A stretch of 35,928 nt of DNA, taken from positions 1 through 35,928 of IMG/VR virus record IMGVR_UViG_3300009172_000022, one strand, 5' to 3'. Below, piece by piece: positions 22,724-30,375 of this stretch (the stretch's first letter is position 1; the number at the start of each line of letters is the position of its first letter). This DNA comes from a virus. The position numbers and the translations under genes are program-made. The notes under the pieces were generated by a model. It was not told where the DNA came from. It did not search any database and worked only from the letters and a program-made list of their open reading frames with translations.

Positions 22724-23392
22724 ATGAGTGAAGAAAATAATAAAAAACGAACTATCTCTGCACAGGCAGATGAAATTCGCAAAGAGTTGGATGATTTAAT
22801 AGGAGATAACATAATGTTAGATGTTGAAAGCGATCCAAAAGATTTACCCATAAAATCCAAACCAGCTGATACATTACCAGCAATAAGCTATAGCCAATTA
22901 AAGGCTAGCGCTACAACGAAGGCCCAAAAAACTATTACATCATTGATGAAGTTTTATTTGGATGCAGATATTATTGAAAAAGATGAATACATTGCAGCCA
23001 AAAAGAAAATGGATGAAATGACAATGTCATCTTTGATTTATCAATTACAGGCAGGTGAAAGAGCATTAACTACACTTTTACAAACTATAGAAGATGGTGA
23101 ATTAGCCCCTAGAATGTTTGAAGTTCTTGCAACTTTACAAAAATCTATGCTAGATATTATTAAATCGCAGACGATGTATTTAATGGCAGCCGAAGAATCT
23201 ACTAAAAGAATTGCCAGAGATATTGAGATTTACAAAAAACGAGATGATACTAGAGAAATAGAAGAATCTGGAGGATCAACAGAAAATAAAAATATTCAAA
23301 GAGGTACTAAAGATTTGATGGCAGCAATTCAGGCAGGTATTAAAAATTCGCCAGAAGAAGACATCGAAGACATAGAAGAAGCAACAGAATAA
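22724..23392 (+). CDS. 16: Terminase small subunit gp16
   Basis: Forms the ring that stimulates gp17 and helps choose the DNA for packaging. The central helical pair is recognisable: LTTLLQTIEDGELAPRMFEVLATLQ split as ELAPRMFEVLATLQKSM (T4: ADSPRHMEVFATLMGQM) and a second helix DIIKSQTMYL; the C-terminal GTKDLMAAIQ corresponds to T4 SPTELMDEI. At 222 residues it is longer than T4 gp16 (164) because of an N-terminal charged extension. It lies three bases upstream of gp17, in the T4 order 16-17-18-19. Confidence 0.85.
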   Translation: MSEENNKKRTISAQADEIRKELDDLIGDNIMLDVESDPKDLPIKSKPADTLPAISYSQLKASATTKAQKTITSLMKFYLDADIIEKDEYIAAKKKMDEMTMSSLIYQLQAGERALTTLLQTIEDGELAPRMFEVLATLQKSMLDIIKSQTMYLMAAEESTKRIARDIEIYKKRDDTREIEESGGSTENKNIQRGTKDLMAAIQAGIKNSPEEDIEDIEEATE

Positions 23393-23395
23393 TAT

Positions 23396-25225
23396 ATGAG
23401 TGATTACGTAGGAGATAATAGATGGATTCCCAAGGAAGAAGGCGCTCAAGCCACTTCTGATAGAATAGTATGGTCTACGAAACAGGTTAATGATTTATTG
23501 TTAGCAATGGACCAAGGTTATAGACCTAAAATTGCTATGCCATTTTATGAAGGTAAACAATTCTTACGCAAAGGCCAGATTGTATTTGAATACACTGATG
23601 AAGAAGTTTCTGAATTGGCTAGATGTGCACAAGATATTGTTTATTTTGCAGAAAAGTATGCAGTAGTCATGACTGATGAAGGTATAAAACAAGTTAAACT
23701 AAGAGATTATCAAAAGAAAATGCTTAGAAACTTTCAACATGAAAGATTCAACATAGTTTTAGCCTCACGTCAAATGGGTAAAACAGTAACTGCATCTATA
23801 TTTAACGCATGGTATTTAACCTTTCATACAGATAAAAACACATTATTATTAGCAAATAAATCTGATTCAACAAAAGAGATCATAGACAAGGCAAAAACAG
23901 TGGTTGAAAATCTACCATTCTTTATGAAACCTGGTATTATCAAATACGATGTCATGAATGTTAGATGTGATAATGGTTGCCGTCTTATTGGACAATCAAC
24001 TACAGCAAAGTCAGGTATTGGATTTACTATCCATAATTTATATTTAGATGAGTTTGCACACATACACCCGTCTATTGCAGATTCATTTTATGAAAATGTA
24101 TACCCTACACTTTCAGCGTCTCAGGTTTCAAGAATTACAATTACATCCACACCAAATGGATTTAATAAATTTTATCAAATATATGCAGACGCAACTAAAG
24201 GAACTAACGAGTACAATCCAATGCGTATTGATTGGTGGGAACACCCAGACAGAGATGACGCATGGTATAAAAGAGAATTAGGAAACTTAGGATCTATAGA
24301 AGCATTTAATAAACAATATGGAAATGAATTCGTATCATCTTCAAATTTATTATTAGATCCAGTAGATATGAAGAAGATGAGAAAGAGAATGAAAGATTAT
24401 GTTTTTCATGATTTTGAAGAATTTGAAAATATTTCTATTGAAACTGAAGGTTTTTTAAAGTGGAATCCTTCCTTTGAAACTGAAGAAACCAAAAGTAAAG
24501 GTAATTTTTGGTTATTTTCCGTAGATATCGCAGAAGGAAATGGAGGAGATGCATCTGTTATTAATATATTTCAAGTAGTTCCTATGAACAAAACAGAAAT
24601 AGAAAATACACAAAATCCAGGTGCAATGTACGATTTCTTTAAATTAGAACAGGTTGCTGTTTTTAGATCAAACGAACATGTTATAGAAGATTTCGCAAAA
24701 GTCTTATATACACTGTCAGTTGATATCTTTTATTCAGAAAACGTGAAGATGATAGTAGAATACAATACATATGGATCCGTTTTATTCCAATACTTAAAAT
24801 CTGTATTTCCACAAAAGAATGATTTTGATGATGAAATGATAGTTAAATTTAGACATAGGCATGATGCCAAGACATTAAAACCAGGTATAAAAATAAAATC
24901 AGATAATAAAGCAATATTCTGCCAGAATTTTGCAAAACTTTACAAGATAAATAGATTAGATCTTACAGAAGATGAAACCATATCTGAAGCCAGTTTATTT
25001 GGAGCATTACCAAGAGGCGGATATGGAGCACAAATGGGAAATGACGACATAATAATGACAGTTATTAGTTCTACTGAATTTTTTAACACGACTGATTATG
25101 CCGATTATATTGAAGAATTATTGGATTTTATAGACCCGGATCTTCATAATACTATGGAAACCGTACTATATAAAGACAGTGCAACAGATGGAGATTTACA
25201 ATATGACATTTATGATCTCATATAA
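23396..25225 (+). CDS. 17: Terminase large subunit gp17 (packaging ATPase-nuclease)
   Basis: Packaging motor. ATPase domain: Q-motif-like KLRDYQKKML, Walker A SRQMGKT at residues 124-130, Walker B YLDEF with D218 and catalytic E219, and a coupling STPNGFNKFY motif. Nuclease domain (RNase H fold): SVDIAEGNGGD with the first acid D377, VEYNTYG with a second acid, and a third acidic segment MGNDDIIM near the end. Length 609 equals T4 gp17 (610). An N-terminal ATPase followed by a headful-type nuclease indicates T4-style headful packaging. Three bases separate it from gp16. Confidence 0.97.
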   Translation: MSDYVGDNRWIPKEEGAQATSDRIVWSTKQVNDLLLAMDQGYRPKIAMPFYEGKQFLRKGQIVFEYTDEEVSELARCAQDIVYFAEKYAVVMTDEGIKQVKLRDYQKKMLRNFQHERFNIVLASRQMGKTVTASIFNAWYLTFHTDKNTLLLANKSDSTKEIIDKAKTVVENLPFFMKPGIIKYDVMNVRCDNGCRLIGQSTTAKSGIGFTIHNLYLDEFAHIHPSIADSFYENVYPTLSASQVSRITITSTPNGFNKFYQIYADATKGTNEYNPMRIDWWEHPDRDDAWYKRELGNLGSIEAFNKQYGNEFVSSSNLLLDPVDMKKMRKRMKDYVFHDFEEFENISIETEGFLKWNPSFETEETKSKGNFWLFSVDIAEGNGGDASVINIFQVVPMNKTEIENTQNPGAMYDFFKLEQVAVFRSNEHVIEDFAKVLYTLSVDIFYSENVKMIVEYNTYGSVLFQYLKSVFPQKNDFDDEMIVKFRHRHDAKTLKPGIKIKSDNKAIFCQNFAKLYKINRLDLTEDETISEASLFGALPRGGYGAQMGNDDIIMTVISSTEFFNTTDYADYIEELLDFIDPDLHNTMETVLYKDSATDGDLQYDIYDLI

Positions 25226-25246
25226 ATAAATTCGAGAATTAGAATA

Positions 25247-25255
25247 GATATATAA
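25247..25255 (+). promoter_or_regulatory. Putative late promoter GATATATAA (sheath)
   Basis: Exact motif copy, then a 31-base A-rich leader without Shine-Dalgarno to the sheath ATG at 25287. Confidence 0.75.
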
Positions 25256-25286
25256 TAAAAGAACAAAAAAATAAAATAGAACAACT

Positions 25287-28142
25287 ATGGCATTAAGTCC
25301 TCAATTACAACAGTTCAAAAGCTCAGGCGTGTATCGCTTAGAGTTTGACAAATCACAGACAGTTAATATCCCTGCGGAGACTATTAGATTAGTTGTAGGT
25401 AGATCTAAAAAAGGTCCTTACAACATTCCAGTCTACATCGAAAACGTTGAACAATTCATTCAAATTTTCGGAAGCATCGATAAGTCATTAGAAAAAAAGG
25501 GAATGTATTTCCACAGATCAGCGATTGAAACTCTTTCGAGAGGGCCAATTTTAGCTTTAAACTTAACAGTTGCTGATGCTTCAGATAGAGTTGCAATGGT
25601 ATCACCAGTAACCAACTCTTCACAAGAAGGTTTAGGAGATATTCCACAGAGTGTACAATACAGTACAGTTTTCGATACCGATAAATTCTGGGTTCCTTCA
25701 GATTTAAAAGTATTACAAACTGCTGGAAACACAACTTCTGGTTCAAACAACGCTATAACATTCACAAACATCAAACAAGATCCTATTACAATTATTGTAA
25801 GACAAGCTGCTAACACATCTGGATTTGAAATGACAGCAAGAGAATGGTACGGTGAAGCTAATATTCCTGAAGGAATTGACGCACTAGAATATGTGTCAGA
25901 TTACATGGTAGATATATTTATCTTTAAAGGTAAATTCGATGCCGTTGAATTAAATAACGATCCTACATATGGTGGAATGTTTACAGATAAAGGTTTATTA
26001 AGATCTGAATTTGCTAAATTCGCTGGATTAAGAGAAGTTACTTTATTAGCACAATACACAGGATCATTGATTCCAGAATTTATGGATAGTGAAGGTCGTC
26101 AATTATATATTGAAACCTTAGTTAACATAGAAGCTAGAAGAACTGGTTTATTCTGTGCAGTTAATGAAGATGCATTAGCACAAATCGATTTAGTAGGTAA
26201 TTCATTTGATGTATATCAAGATTATCAAGTACTTTCACACAGAGTTGATCAAAAAATTGCACCTAATGCAATTGCTGGTTTAAATAAAGTTATTAACGTA
26301 GCTGGCTCTTCAATAGTTATTGAAGCTTATGATGGTTCAGGTGCAGGTGCAGATATTCTATTAGGAAGTTGGTTATATGGATCAGTTTCTGGAGAATATG
26401 TACAAGTTACAGATATAGATTACGACGGTGCTAATACAACATATACTTTATCAGGAACACCAAGTTCTTCATACGAAGAATATTCAACTGCAGGACAAAC
26501 TGCAACTCAAATTGGTAGTTCAGTTGCTGTTTCTGTTGATGAAAACGGAAAAATAGTTATCGATATAGCTAGCTTAAGTGCAGCAAACGGACTAGCCGGT
26601 GGAGGAAAATTCTTAAAAAGTGTCAATAGCGGCGAATTCGTAGAAGTTGCACTAGGCGGTATTGCTGAAAACGTTGATTATGACGGTGTTGCAAAAACAG
26701 TAATCTCTCCAGCAGGTTCAATAGGATTTGATCCAACTGAGTATACTGGTAATTTAACACAGATTTTACCGTTTGCTCACGTTCCAACTCCAAACCTTGC
26801 TCAATTCGATATAGGTGAAAATGACAGAGCAGTATTATTCCCAGCAGGTGGAGGAGCATATGCTTATGATAACACTTCAGCTGGAGAATTTACAATTACA
26901 GTAGCAACAACATCTAACGTATTTGATTGGACAACAATCAAAGTAGGCATGTATATACAAGCTGATAAAGATGACGGTACTGCAATTAAAGCTGCAAGAA
27001 TTACAAGAATTAAAAAAGAAACAGAAGGAGCTAACACATTATATAGATTCAGTGTTTCTAGACACAATGTTGTAAGACCTAAATATGCTCTTAAGAGATA
27101 TGAAGATTCTACATCAACATATACTATGTTCCCATTAGTTGGTGCAACTCAAACTGAGAAATCAATTAAAGAATTATTAGATGTAATGATTCCAGGAACA
27201 GGTTTAGCAAATACATTAGTTGACAAAGACGCGATTACGTTTAGATATGTAATTGATACATTCGGTTCAGAAGGACTTGGAGGTACAATTCTTAATAAAG
27301 AACAATTATCTCAACTTTGTAAAGAAAGACAAAACGCATCTGCAATTCTTAATGCACCAATGGTGAAAGAATTTAAAGCTGCTACTAATCCTTCTTTTAA
27401 AGATAGCTTAGGTGTATTCCAAGCAAGATTAGTTTCAACTGGAGGTAATTTAGATCTTAACCCAGACTCAATTTATACATTACCAAGCATCAATGAAGGT
27501 GCAAACTTCGGATTCTATTATGGTCCTGGTTTAAATGTATTAGAAAACGGAAGAGTTAAGGTAATTCCACCAGCTGCATACGTTTCTAACAACTATATCG
27601 ATAAATATTTAGACGCATTACCATGGTCTATCATCGCAGGACCAAGAAGAGGTGTTGTAGGTGGAACAGGTGTACAAGGTCTAGAATTTGCATTCGATAA
27701 AGCAGATAGAGATTTCTTAGAGCCATTCGGATATAACCCAATCGTCTTCGAAAGAGGCGTTGGTTTAACTATCAAAGGTAATAAGACTGCACAACAAGGT
27801 ATTCAATCAGCATTGTCTTCAGCTCACGTGAGAGAAGCGATGATCTACATTGAAGACGGTTTAGCAGAAATCTTGAAAAACTATTTATTTGAATTTAACA
27901 ATGCTCAAACAAGATTAGAGATTAAAACTTTAGCAGATTCATTTATGGAATCAGTTAAAAAAGACGGAGGTGTATACGACTATAGAAACATTATGGACGG
28001 AACAAATAACACTAACGAAGTGATCGATAATAATATGGGTATTTTAGATACATTTGTTGAGCCAGTTAAAGGACTTGAAATCTTAGTATCAAGAGTAACT
28101 ATCCTGAACACAGGAGAAATCGCAACTGGAAACTTTGCATAA
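25287..28142 (+). CDS. 18: Contractile tail sheath protein gp18
   Basis: Forms the contractile sheath around the tube. The N-terminus (SPQLQQFKSSGVYRLEFD, then VVGRSKKGPYNIPVYI and FIQIFGSIDKSLEKKGMYFHRSA) and the C-terminal domain (LPWSIIAGPRRGVVGG, ERDFLEPFGYNP-like DRDFLEPFGYNP, NVLENGRVKVIPP, ALSSAHVREAMIYIEDGL) are typical of the family. At 951 residues it exceeds T4 gp18 (659) by about 290, matched by a beta-rich Gly/Ser/Thr region at roughly residues 335-630 that looks inserted between conserved parts. Own late promoter; the tube gene follows at once, as in T4. Confidence 0.95.
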   Translation: MALSPQLQQFKSSGVYRLEFDKSQTVNIPAETIRLVVGRSKKGPYNIPVYIENVEQFIQIFGSIDKSLEKKGMYFHRSAIETLSRGPILALNLTVADASDRVAMVSPVTNSSQEGLGDIPQSVQYSTVFDTDKFWVPSDLKVLQTAGNTTSGSNNAITFTNIKQDPITIIVRQAANTSGFEMTAREWYGEANIPEGIDALEYVSDYMVDIFIFKGKFDAVELNNDPTYGGMFTDKGLLRSEFAKFAGLREVTLLAQYTGSLIPEFMDSEGRQLYIETLVNIEARRTGLFCAVNEDALAQIDLVGNSFDVYQDYQVLSHRVDQKIAPNAIAGLNKVINVAGSSIVIEAYDGSGAGADILLGSWLYGSVSGEYVQVTDIDYDGANTTYTLSGTPSSSYEEYSTAGQTATQIGSSVAVSVDENGKIVIDIASLSAANGLAGGGKFLKSVNSGEFVEVALGGIAENVDYDGVAKTVISPAGSIGFDPTEYTGNLTQILPFAHVPTPNLAQFDIGENDRAVLFPAGGGAYAYDNTSAGEFTITVATTSNVFDWTTIKVGMYIQADKDDGTAIKAARITRIKKETEGANTLYRFSVSRHNVVRPKYALKRYEDSTSTYTMFPLVGATQTEKSIKELLDVMIPGTGLANTLVDKDAITFRYVIDTFGSEGLGGTILNKEQLSQLCKERQNASAILNAPMVKEFKAATNPSFKDSLGVFQARLVSTGGNLDLNPDSIYTLPSINEGANFGFYYGPGLNVLENGRVKVIPPAAYVSNNYIDKYLDALPWSIIAGPRRGVVGGTGVQGLEFAFDKADRDFLEPFGYNPIVFERGVGLTIKGNKTAQQGIQSALSSAHVREAMIYIEDGLAEILKNYLFEFNNAQTRLEIKTLADSFMESVKKDGGVYDYRNIMDGTNNTNEVIDNNMGILDTFVEPVKGLEILVSRVTILNTGEIATGNFA

Positions 28143-28150
28143 CAAAATTA

Positions 28151-28159
28151 GATATATAA
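28151..28159 (+). promoter_or_regulatory. Putative late promoter GATATATAA (tube)
   Basis: Exact motif copy that continues into TATAAATA, 21 bases before the tube ATG at 28181. Confidence 0.7.
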
Positions 28160-28180
28160 ATAAAATAAGAAATTAAAGAT

Positions 28181-28738
28181 ATGGCTTTACCACATTATTC
28201 AGAGGACCAAACGTCCAAAAAAGGCAAAAATTTTGAACCAGTACAGGCTAACCTGTTTGAGGTGACAATATTACCACCAGACGGAGTTTCCGGACAGGAA
28301 TTGTTATTACAACATGTTAAATCTATATCAGGTTTAGATGCTATGCATAAAGATGTTGCAGCAATTGAACAAAAATATAAATTTGCTACTAGATCTTACG
28401 CAGGAATGACAGATCAAACAGCATTAGATATTACTGTTGCATTTACATTAAACTTAAATGATTCTAACCAAGCTTACTTGTATAAAACACTAAGACAATG
28501 GTATAGATCACAATACAATCCAGAAACTGGCGAAATGGGTCTTAAAAAGAACTATGTCGGTACTATGGTAATTGTACAATTCAACAGAGAAGGTGACATC
28601 TATAGAAAGATTACACTTGATGATTGTTTCATCATATCTGGTTTACCAATGACTGGTACATTAGATTATTCAACACCTGATGCTGCAGAATTAGAAGTTC
28701 AATGGAGAGCTGATGTTTGGGCAGAAGAAATAAACTAA
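28181..28738 (+). CDS. 19: Tail tube protein gp19
   Basis: Subunit of the inner tail tube. The 185 residues (T4 163) follow the gp19 fold: an N-terminal strand with ANLFEVTILPP, a central KYKFATRSYAGMTDQTALDITVAF strand pair (quoted here in two parts, KYKFATRSYAGM and TALDITVAF), a helix AYLYKTLRQWYRSQYNPETG, and the closing strands KITLDDCFIISGLPMTGTLD and EVQWRADVW. It follows the sheath gene with its own late promoter, so tube can be made in equal or higher amount than sheath, and a strong terminator follows. Confidence 0.95.
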   Translation: MALPHYSEDQTSKKGKNFEPVQANLFEVTILPPDGVSGQELLLQHVKSISGLDAMHKDVAAIEQKYKFATRSYAGMTDQTALDITVAFTLNLNDSNQAYLYKTLRQWYRSQYNPETGEMGLKKNYVGTMVIVQFNREGDIYRKITLDDCFIISGLPMTGTLDYSTPDAAELEVQWRADVWAEEIN

Positions 28739-28754
28739 TTACAATTAAATTTAA

Positions 28755-28788
28755 AATAAGAAGGTGTTTCGACATCTTCTTATTTTTT
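28755..28788 (+). terminator. Strong rho-independent terminator with UUCG loop
   Basis: AATAAGAAGGTGT and ACATCTTCTTATT pair over 13 bp (one G-T) around a TTCG tetraloop, followed by a T-run. Confidence 0.92.
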
Positions 28789-28791
28789 GTA

Positions 28792-28808
28792 AGATAAATA
28801 TAATATAT
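28792..28808 (+). promoter_or_regulatory. Shared 17-mer upstream of the RHH gene
   Basis: AGATAAATATAATATAT, identical to the sequence preceding the minus-strand gene at 17051. It follows the tube terminator and precedes the ATG at 28830 by 21 bases, a sensible promoter position with TATAAT inside. Confidence 0.5.
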
Positions 28809-28829
28809 TATTAACATAATCAAAATATT

Positions 28830-29051
28830 ATGACAAATCATAAATTAACAAAAAAACTCCAAGTCCTCCTAACAGAAGATGAGGTGTCTCGGGTTAATCG
28901 CGTCATTCTAAATGAAGCGCTAGAAACCGAACAGAGACCAGTATCAGTGAGCGCATGGATTAGACAGTTGATTCAAGCGGAACTGAGCAAACAACATATA
29001 GAACAAAAATCATTTATTAAACAAACTGTCAAAAACTTAAATAAAAAGTAA
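28830..29051 (+). CDS. Small ribbon-helix-helix-like DNA-binding protein, 73 aa
   Basis: A basic 73-residue protein. The pattern KLQVLLTEDEVSRVNRVI (strand then helix A) followed by PVSVSAWIRQLIQAEL (turn then helix B) is that of ribbon-helix-helix (CopG/Arc type) proteins, which bind operators as dimers through the N-terminal strand. The C-terminal tail is Lys-rich. It is placed between the tube terminator and the tail-assembly gene (two bases before gp26), with a promoter that differs from the late motif. It may regulate neighbouring genes or host genes. The fold call is by eye. Confidence 0.65.
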   Translation: MTNHKLTKKLQVLLTEDEVSRVNRVILNEALETEQRPVSVSAWIRQLIQAELSKQHIEQKSFIKQTVKNLNKK

Positions 29052-29052
29052 T

Positions 29053-30054
29053 ATGAGCGATAATAACAAAAAGAAAGATAGCGATGCTATGAAAGCTTTA
29101 GATGCTAAGGATCAAATCAATCAAAGAACTCAAGATTCTCCACAAGATACCGGAGCCGATGCAATGCTTGAAGAAATTTCTTCAACTGGATTAGGCAAGG
29201 TAAAAATGGATAATTTTGGTCAAGCAAGACCTGAAAAATCTGCAGATGCTACTTTAGGGTGGCATGTTCTAGATAAGTCAACGCTTCCGTCGACTGGTAA
29301 ATTTTATCCTGAAAATCTATTAATTCAGATTAGATCTGCTAAGGCTAAAGAAATTAGACATTTTTCAACAATGGACGAAAATAACTATATCGATATGGAA
29401 GATAAGTTAAATCATATTGTAGAATCATGTACTCAGTTGATATACGATAATCAAAGATTATCATATAAAGATCTTTTAGAAGAAGATAGAATTATTATTC
29501 TATTAAGTATTAGAGATTTATCATTTCCGGAACCTGAAAATAAAATTATTTTAAAAGGTAAAACCGAAAAAACAAAAAAACATGTAGACATTGATCTTTC
29601 TGTTGCAAACTTAGTCCCATCTGTAGTCCCTAGCGAAATAGAAGCATACTATAGTTCTAAAGAAAGAACATATATCATCAAGACAAAATCAGCTGGTGTA
29701 GTTAGAATGAAGCCACCCACAATTGGTGTTATGGAAGAAGTAACTTCATATTTAAGAGATAGACAAGAAAAGGATATTGAATTAGATAAAGCATTTGTAC
29801 AAGTTTTACCATACATCGCAGATGACTGGAGAAAATTAAACCTTCCAGGTATTTTTAACCTAGAAGTTGATTACAAATCATGGAACGAAAAGAAGTTTAT
29901 GGTAATTTATAGGCTAGCAGAAAAAATGAAAATAGGAGTTGAAACAACACTTGAAATGGAATTCGACGGGGAGATTGCAAAAGCCCCTCTTGATTTCCCA
30001 GGTGGCATCAAAAGTCTTTTCATTATTTCAGATCTCGCTGGAGAATTACTTTAA
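29053..30054 (+). CDS. 26: Baseplate hub/tail assembly protein gp26-like (frameshift upstream part)
   Basis: The core matches the gp26 family: LPSTGKFYPENLLIQIRSAKAKEIRHFS split as LPSTGKFYP and IRSAKAKEIRHFS, then an IDMEDKLNHIVESC helix, DLLEEDRIIILLSIRDLSF and later a segment on recognition of the tube/baseplate (FNLEVDYKSWNEKKFMVIYRLA). T4 gp26 (208 aa) helps assemble the baseplate hub. At 333 residues it has an N-terminal polar extension of about 70. The gene ends ...GAA TTA CTT TAA G, a sequence like the RF2 +1 frameshift site, and a second frame encoding a gp51-like tail begins right there. Starts two bases after the RHH gene. Confidence 0.75.
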   Translation: MSDNNKKKDSDAMKALDAKDQINQRTQDSPQDTGADAMLEEISSTGLGKVKMDNFGQARPEKSADATLGWHVLDKSTLPSTGKFYPENLLIQIRSAKAKEIRHFSTMDENNYIDMEDKLNHIVESCTQLIYDNQRLSYKDLLEEDRIIILLSIRDLSFPEPENKIILKGKTEKTKKHVDIDLSVANLVPSVVPSEIEAYYSSKERTYIIKTKSAGVVRMKPPTIGVMEEVTSYLRDRQEKDIELDKAFVQVLPYIADDWRKLNLPGIFNLEVDYKSWNEKKFMVIYRLAEKMKIGVETTLEMEFDGEIAKAPLDFPGGIKSLFIISDLAGELL

Positions 30055-30055
30055 G
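30040..30055 (+). promoter_or_regulatory. Candidate programmed +1 frameshift site (CTT TAA G)
   Basis: Codon CTT (30049-30051) followed by stop TAA and G. Slippage by +1 puts tRNA-Leu on TTT and continues with AAG (30053). GGAG lies at 30040-30043, five bases upstream, in a genome that otherwise lacks such Shine-Dalgarno-like sequences. The arrangement copies prfB (CUU UGA C with an upstream Shine-Dalgarno). Confidence 0.65.
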
Positions 30056-30301
30056 ACTAAGTTCTACCTGGGTATACATCTTAGAATGCAGCCCTCGGAG
30101 ATTGAAGAAATGTATTACTATGAATATTGGTATTATGTTCAGAATCTCCAAGAGTATATTAAAACTAAGAATAAGCAAAACGAGGATCAACAAGAACAGG
30201 CGAATGAACAACAGAACACAATGAGTTCTAAGTATAAAGCGCCCACGATGCCCAAGATCCCATCAATGAAAGCACCTTCTATGAAGATGCCGAAATATTA
30301 A
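30053..30301 (+). CDS. 51: gp51-like tail assembly extension, read in +1 frame after gp26
   Basis: The +1 frame is open from before the gp26 stop to 30301 and encodes KTKFYLGIHLRMQPSEIEEMYYYEYWYYVQNL (here split: KTKFYLGIHLRM, then QPSEIEEMYYYEYWYYVQNL), a pattern typical of the second half of tail assembly chaperones (a P-x-E-I-x-x-M-x-Y-x-E-Y motif as in lambda T / gp51-like proteins). The Leu-Gly-Ile-His region before the first internal ATG (30086) looks part of the domain, supporting fusion with gp26 rather than separate initiation. The fusion would be 415 residues. The C-terminus is Met/Pro/Lys-rich (APTMPKIPSMKAPSMKMPKY). Alternative: a separate 71-residue protein from ATG 30086. Confidence 0.65.
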   Translation, partial: KTKFYLGIHLRMQPSEIEEMYYYEYWYYVQNLQEYIKTKNKQNEDQQEQANEQQNTMSSKYKAPTMPKIPSMKAPSMKMPKY

Positions 30302-30302
30302 A

Positions 30303-30311
30303 GATATATAA
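30303..30311 (+). promoter_or_regulatory. Putative late promoter GATATATAA (tape measure)
   Basis: Exact motif copy starting one base after the gp51-like stop; a perfect hairpin begins 12 bases downstream. Confidence 0.7.
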
Positions 30312-30322
30312 TACAGTAGTAG

Positions 30323-30346
30323 GAAACACCACGCAAGTGGTGTTTC
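30323..30346 (+). promoter_or_regulatory. Perfect 10-bp GNRA hairpin at 5' end of tape measure transcript
   Basis: GAAACACCAC and GTGGTGTTTC pair without mismatch around a GCAA tetraloop. There is no real T-run after it (TATATATTTAAAAAA). Lying just downstream of the late promoter, it would cap the mRNA 5' end; it could also act as an upstream terminator. Confidence 0.7.
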
Positions 30347-30375
30347 TATATATTTAAAAAATACTTAATATACAT

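Noticed and set aside
25221-25228. Exact T4 late consensus TATAAATA at the end of the large terminase gene
   Set aside because: It contains the gp17 stop codon (ATA TAA), and the true-looking GATATATAA motif lies 26 bases downstream.
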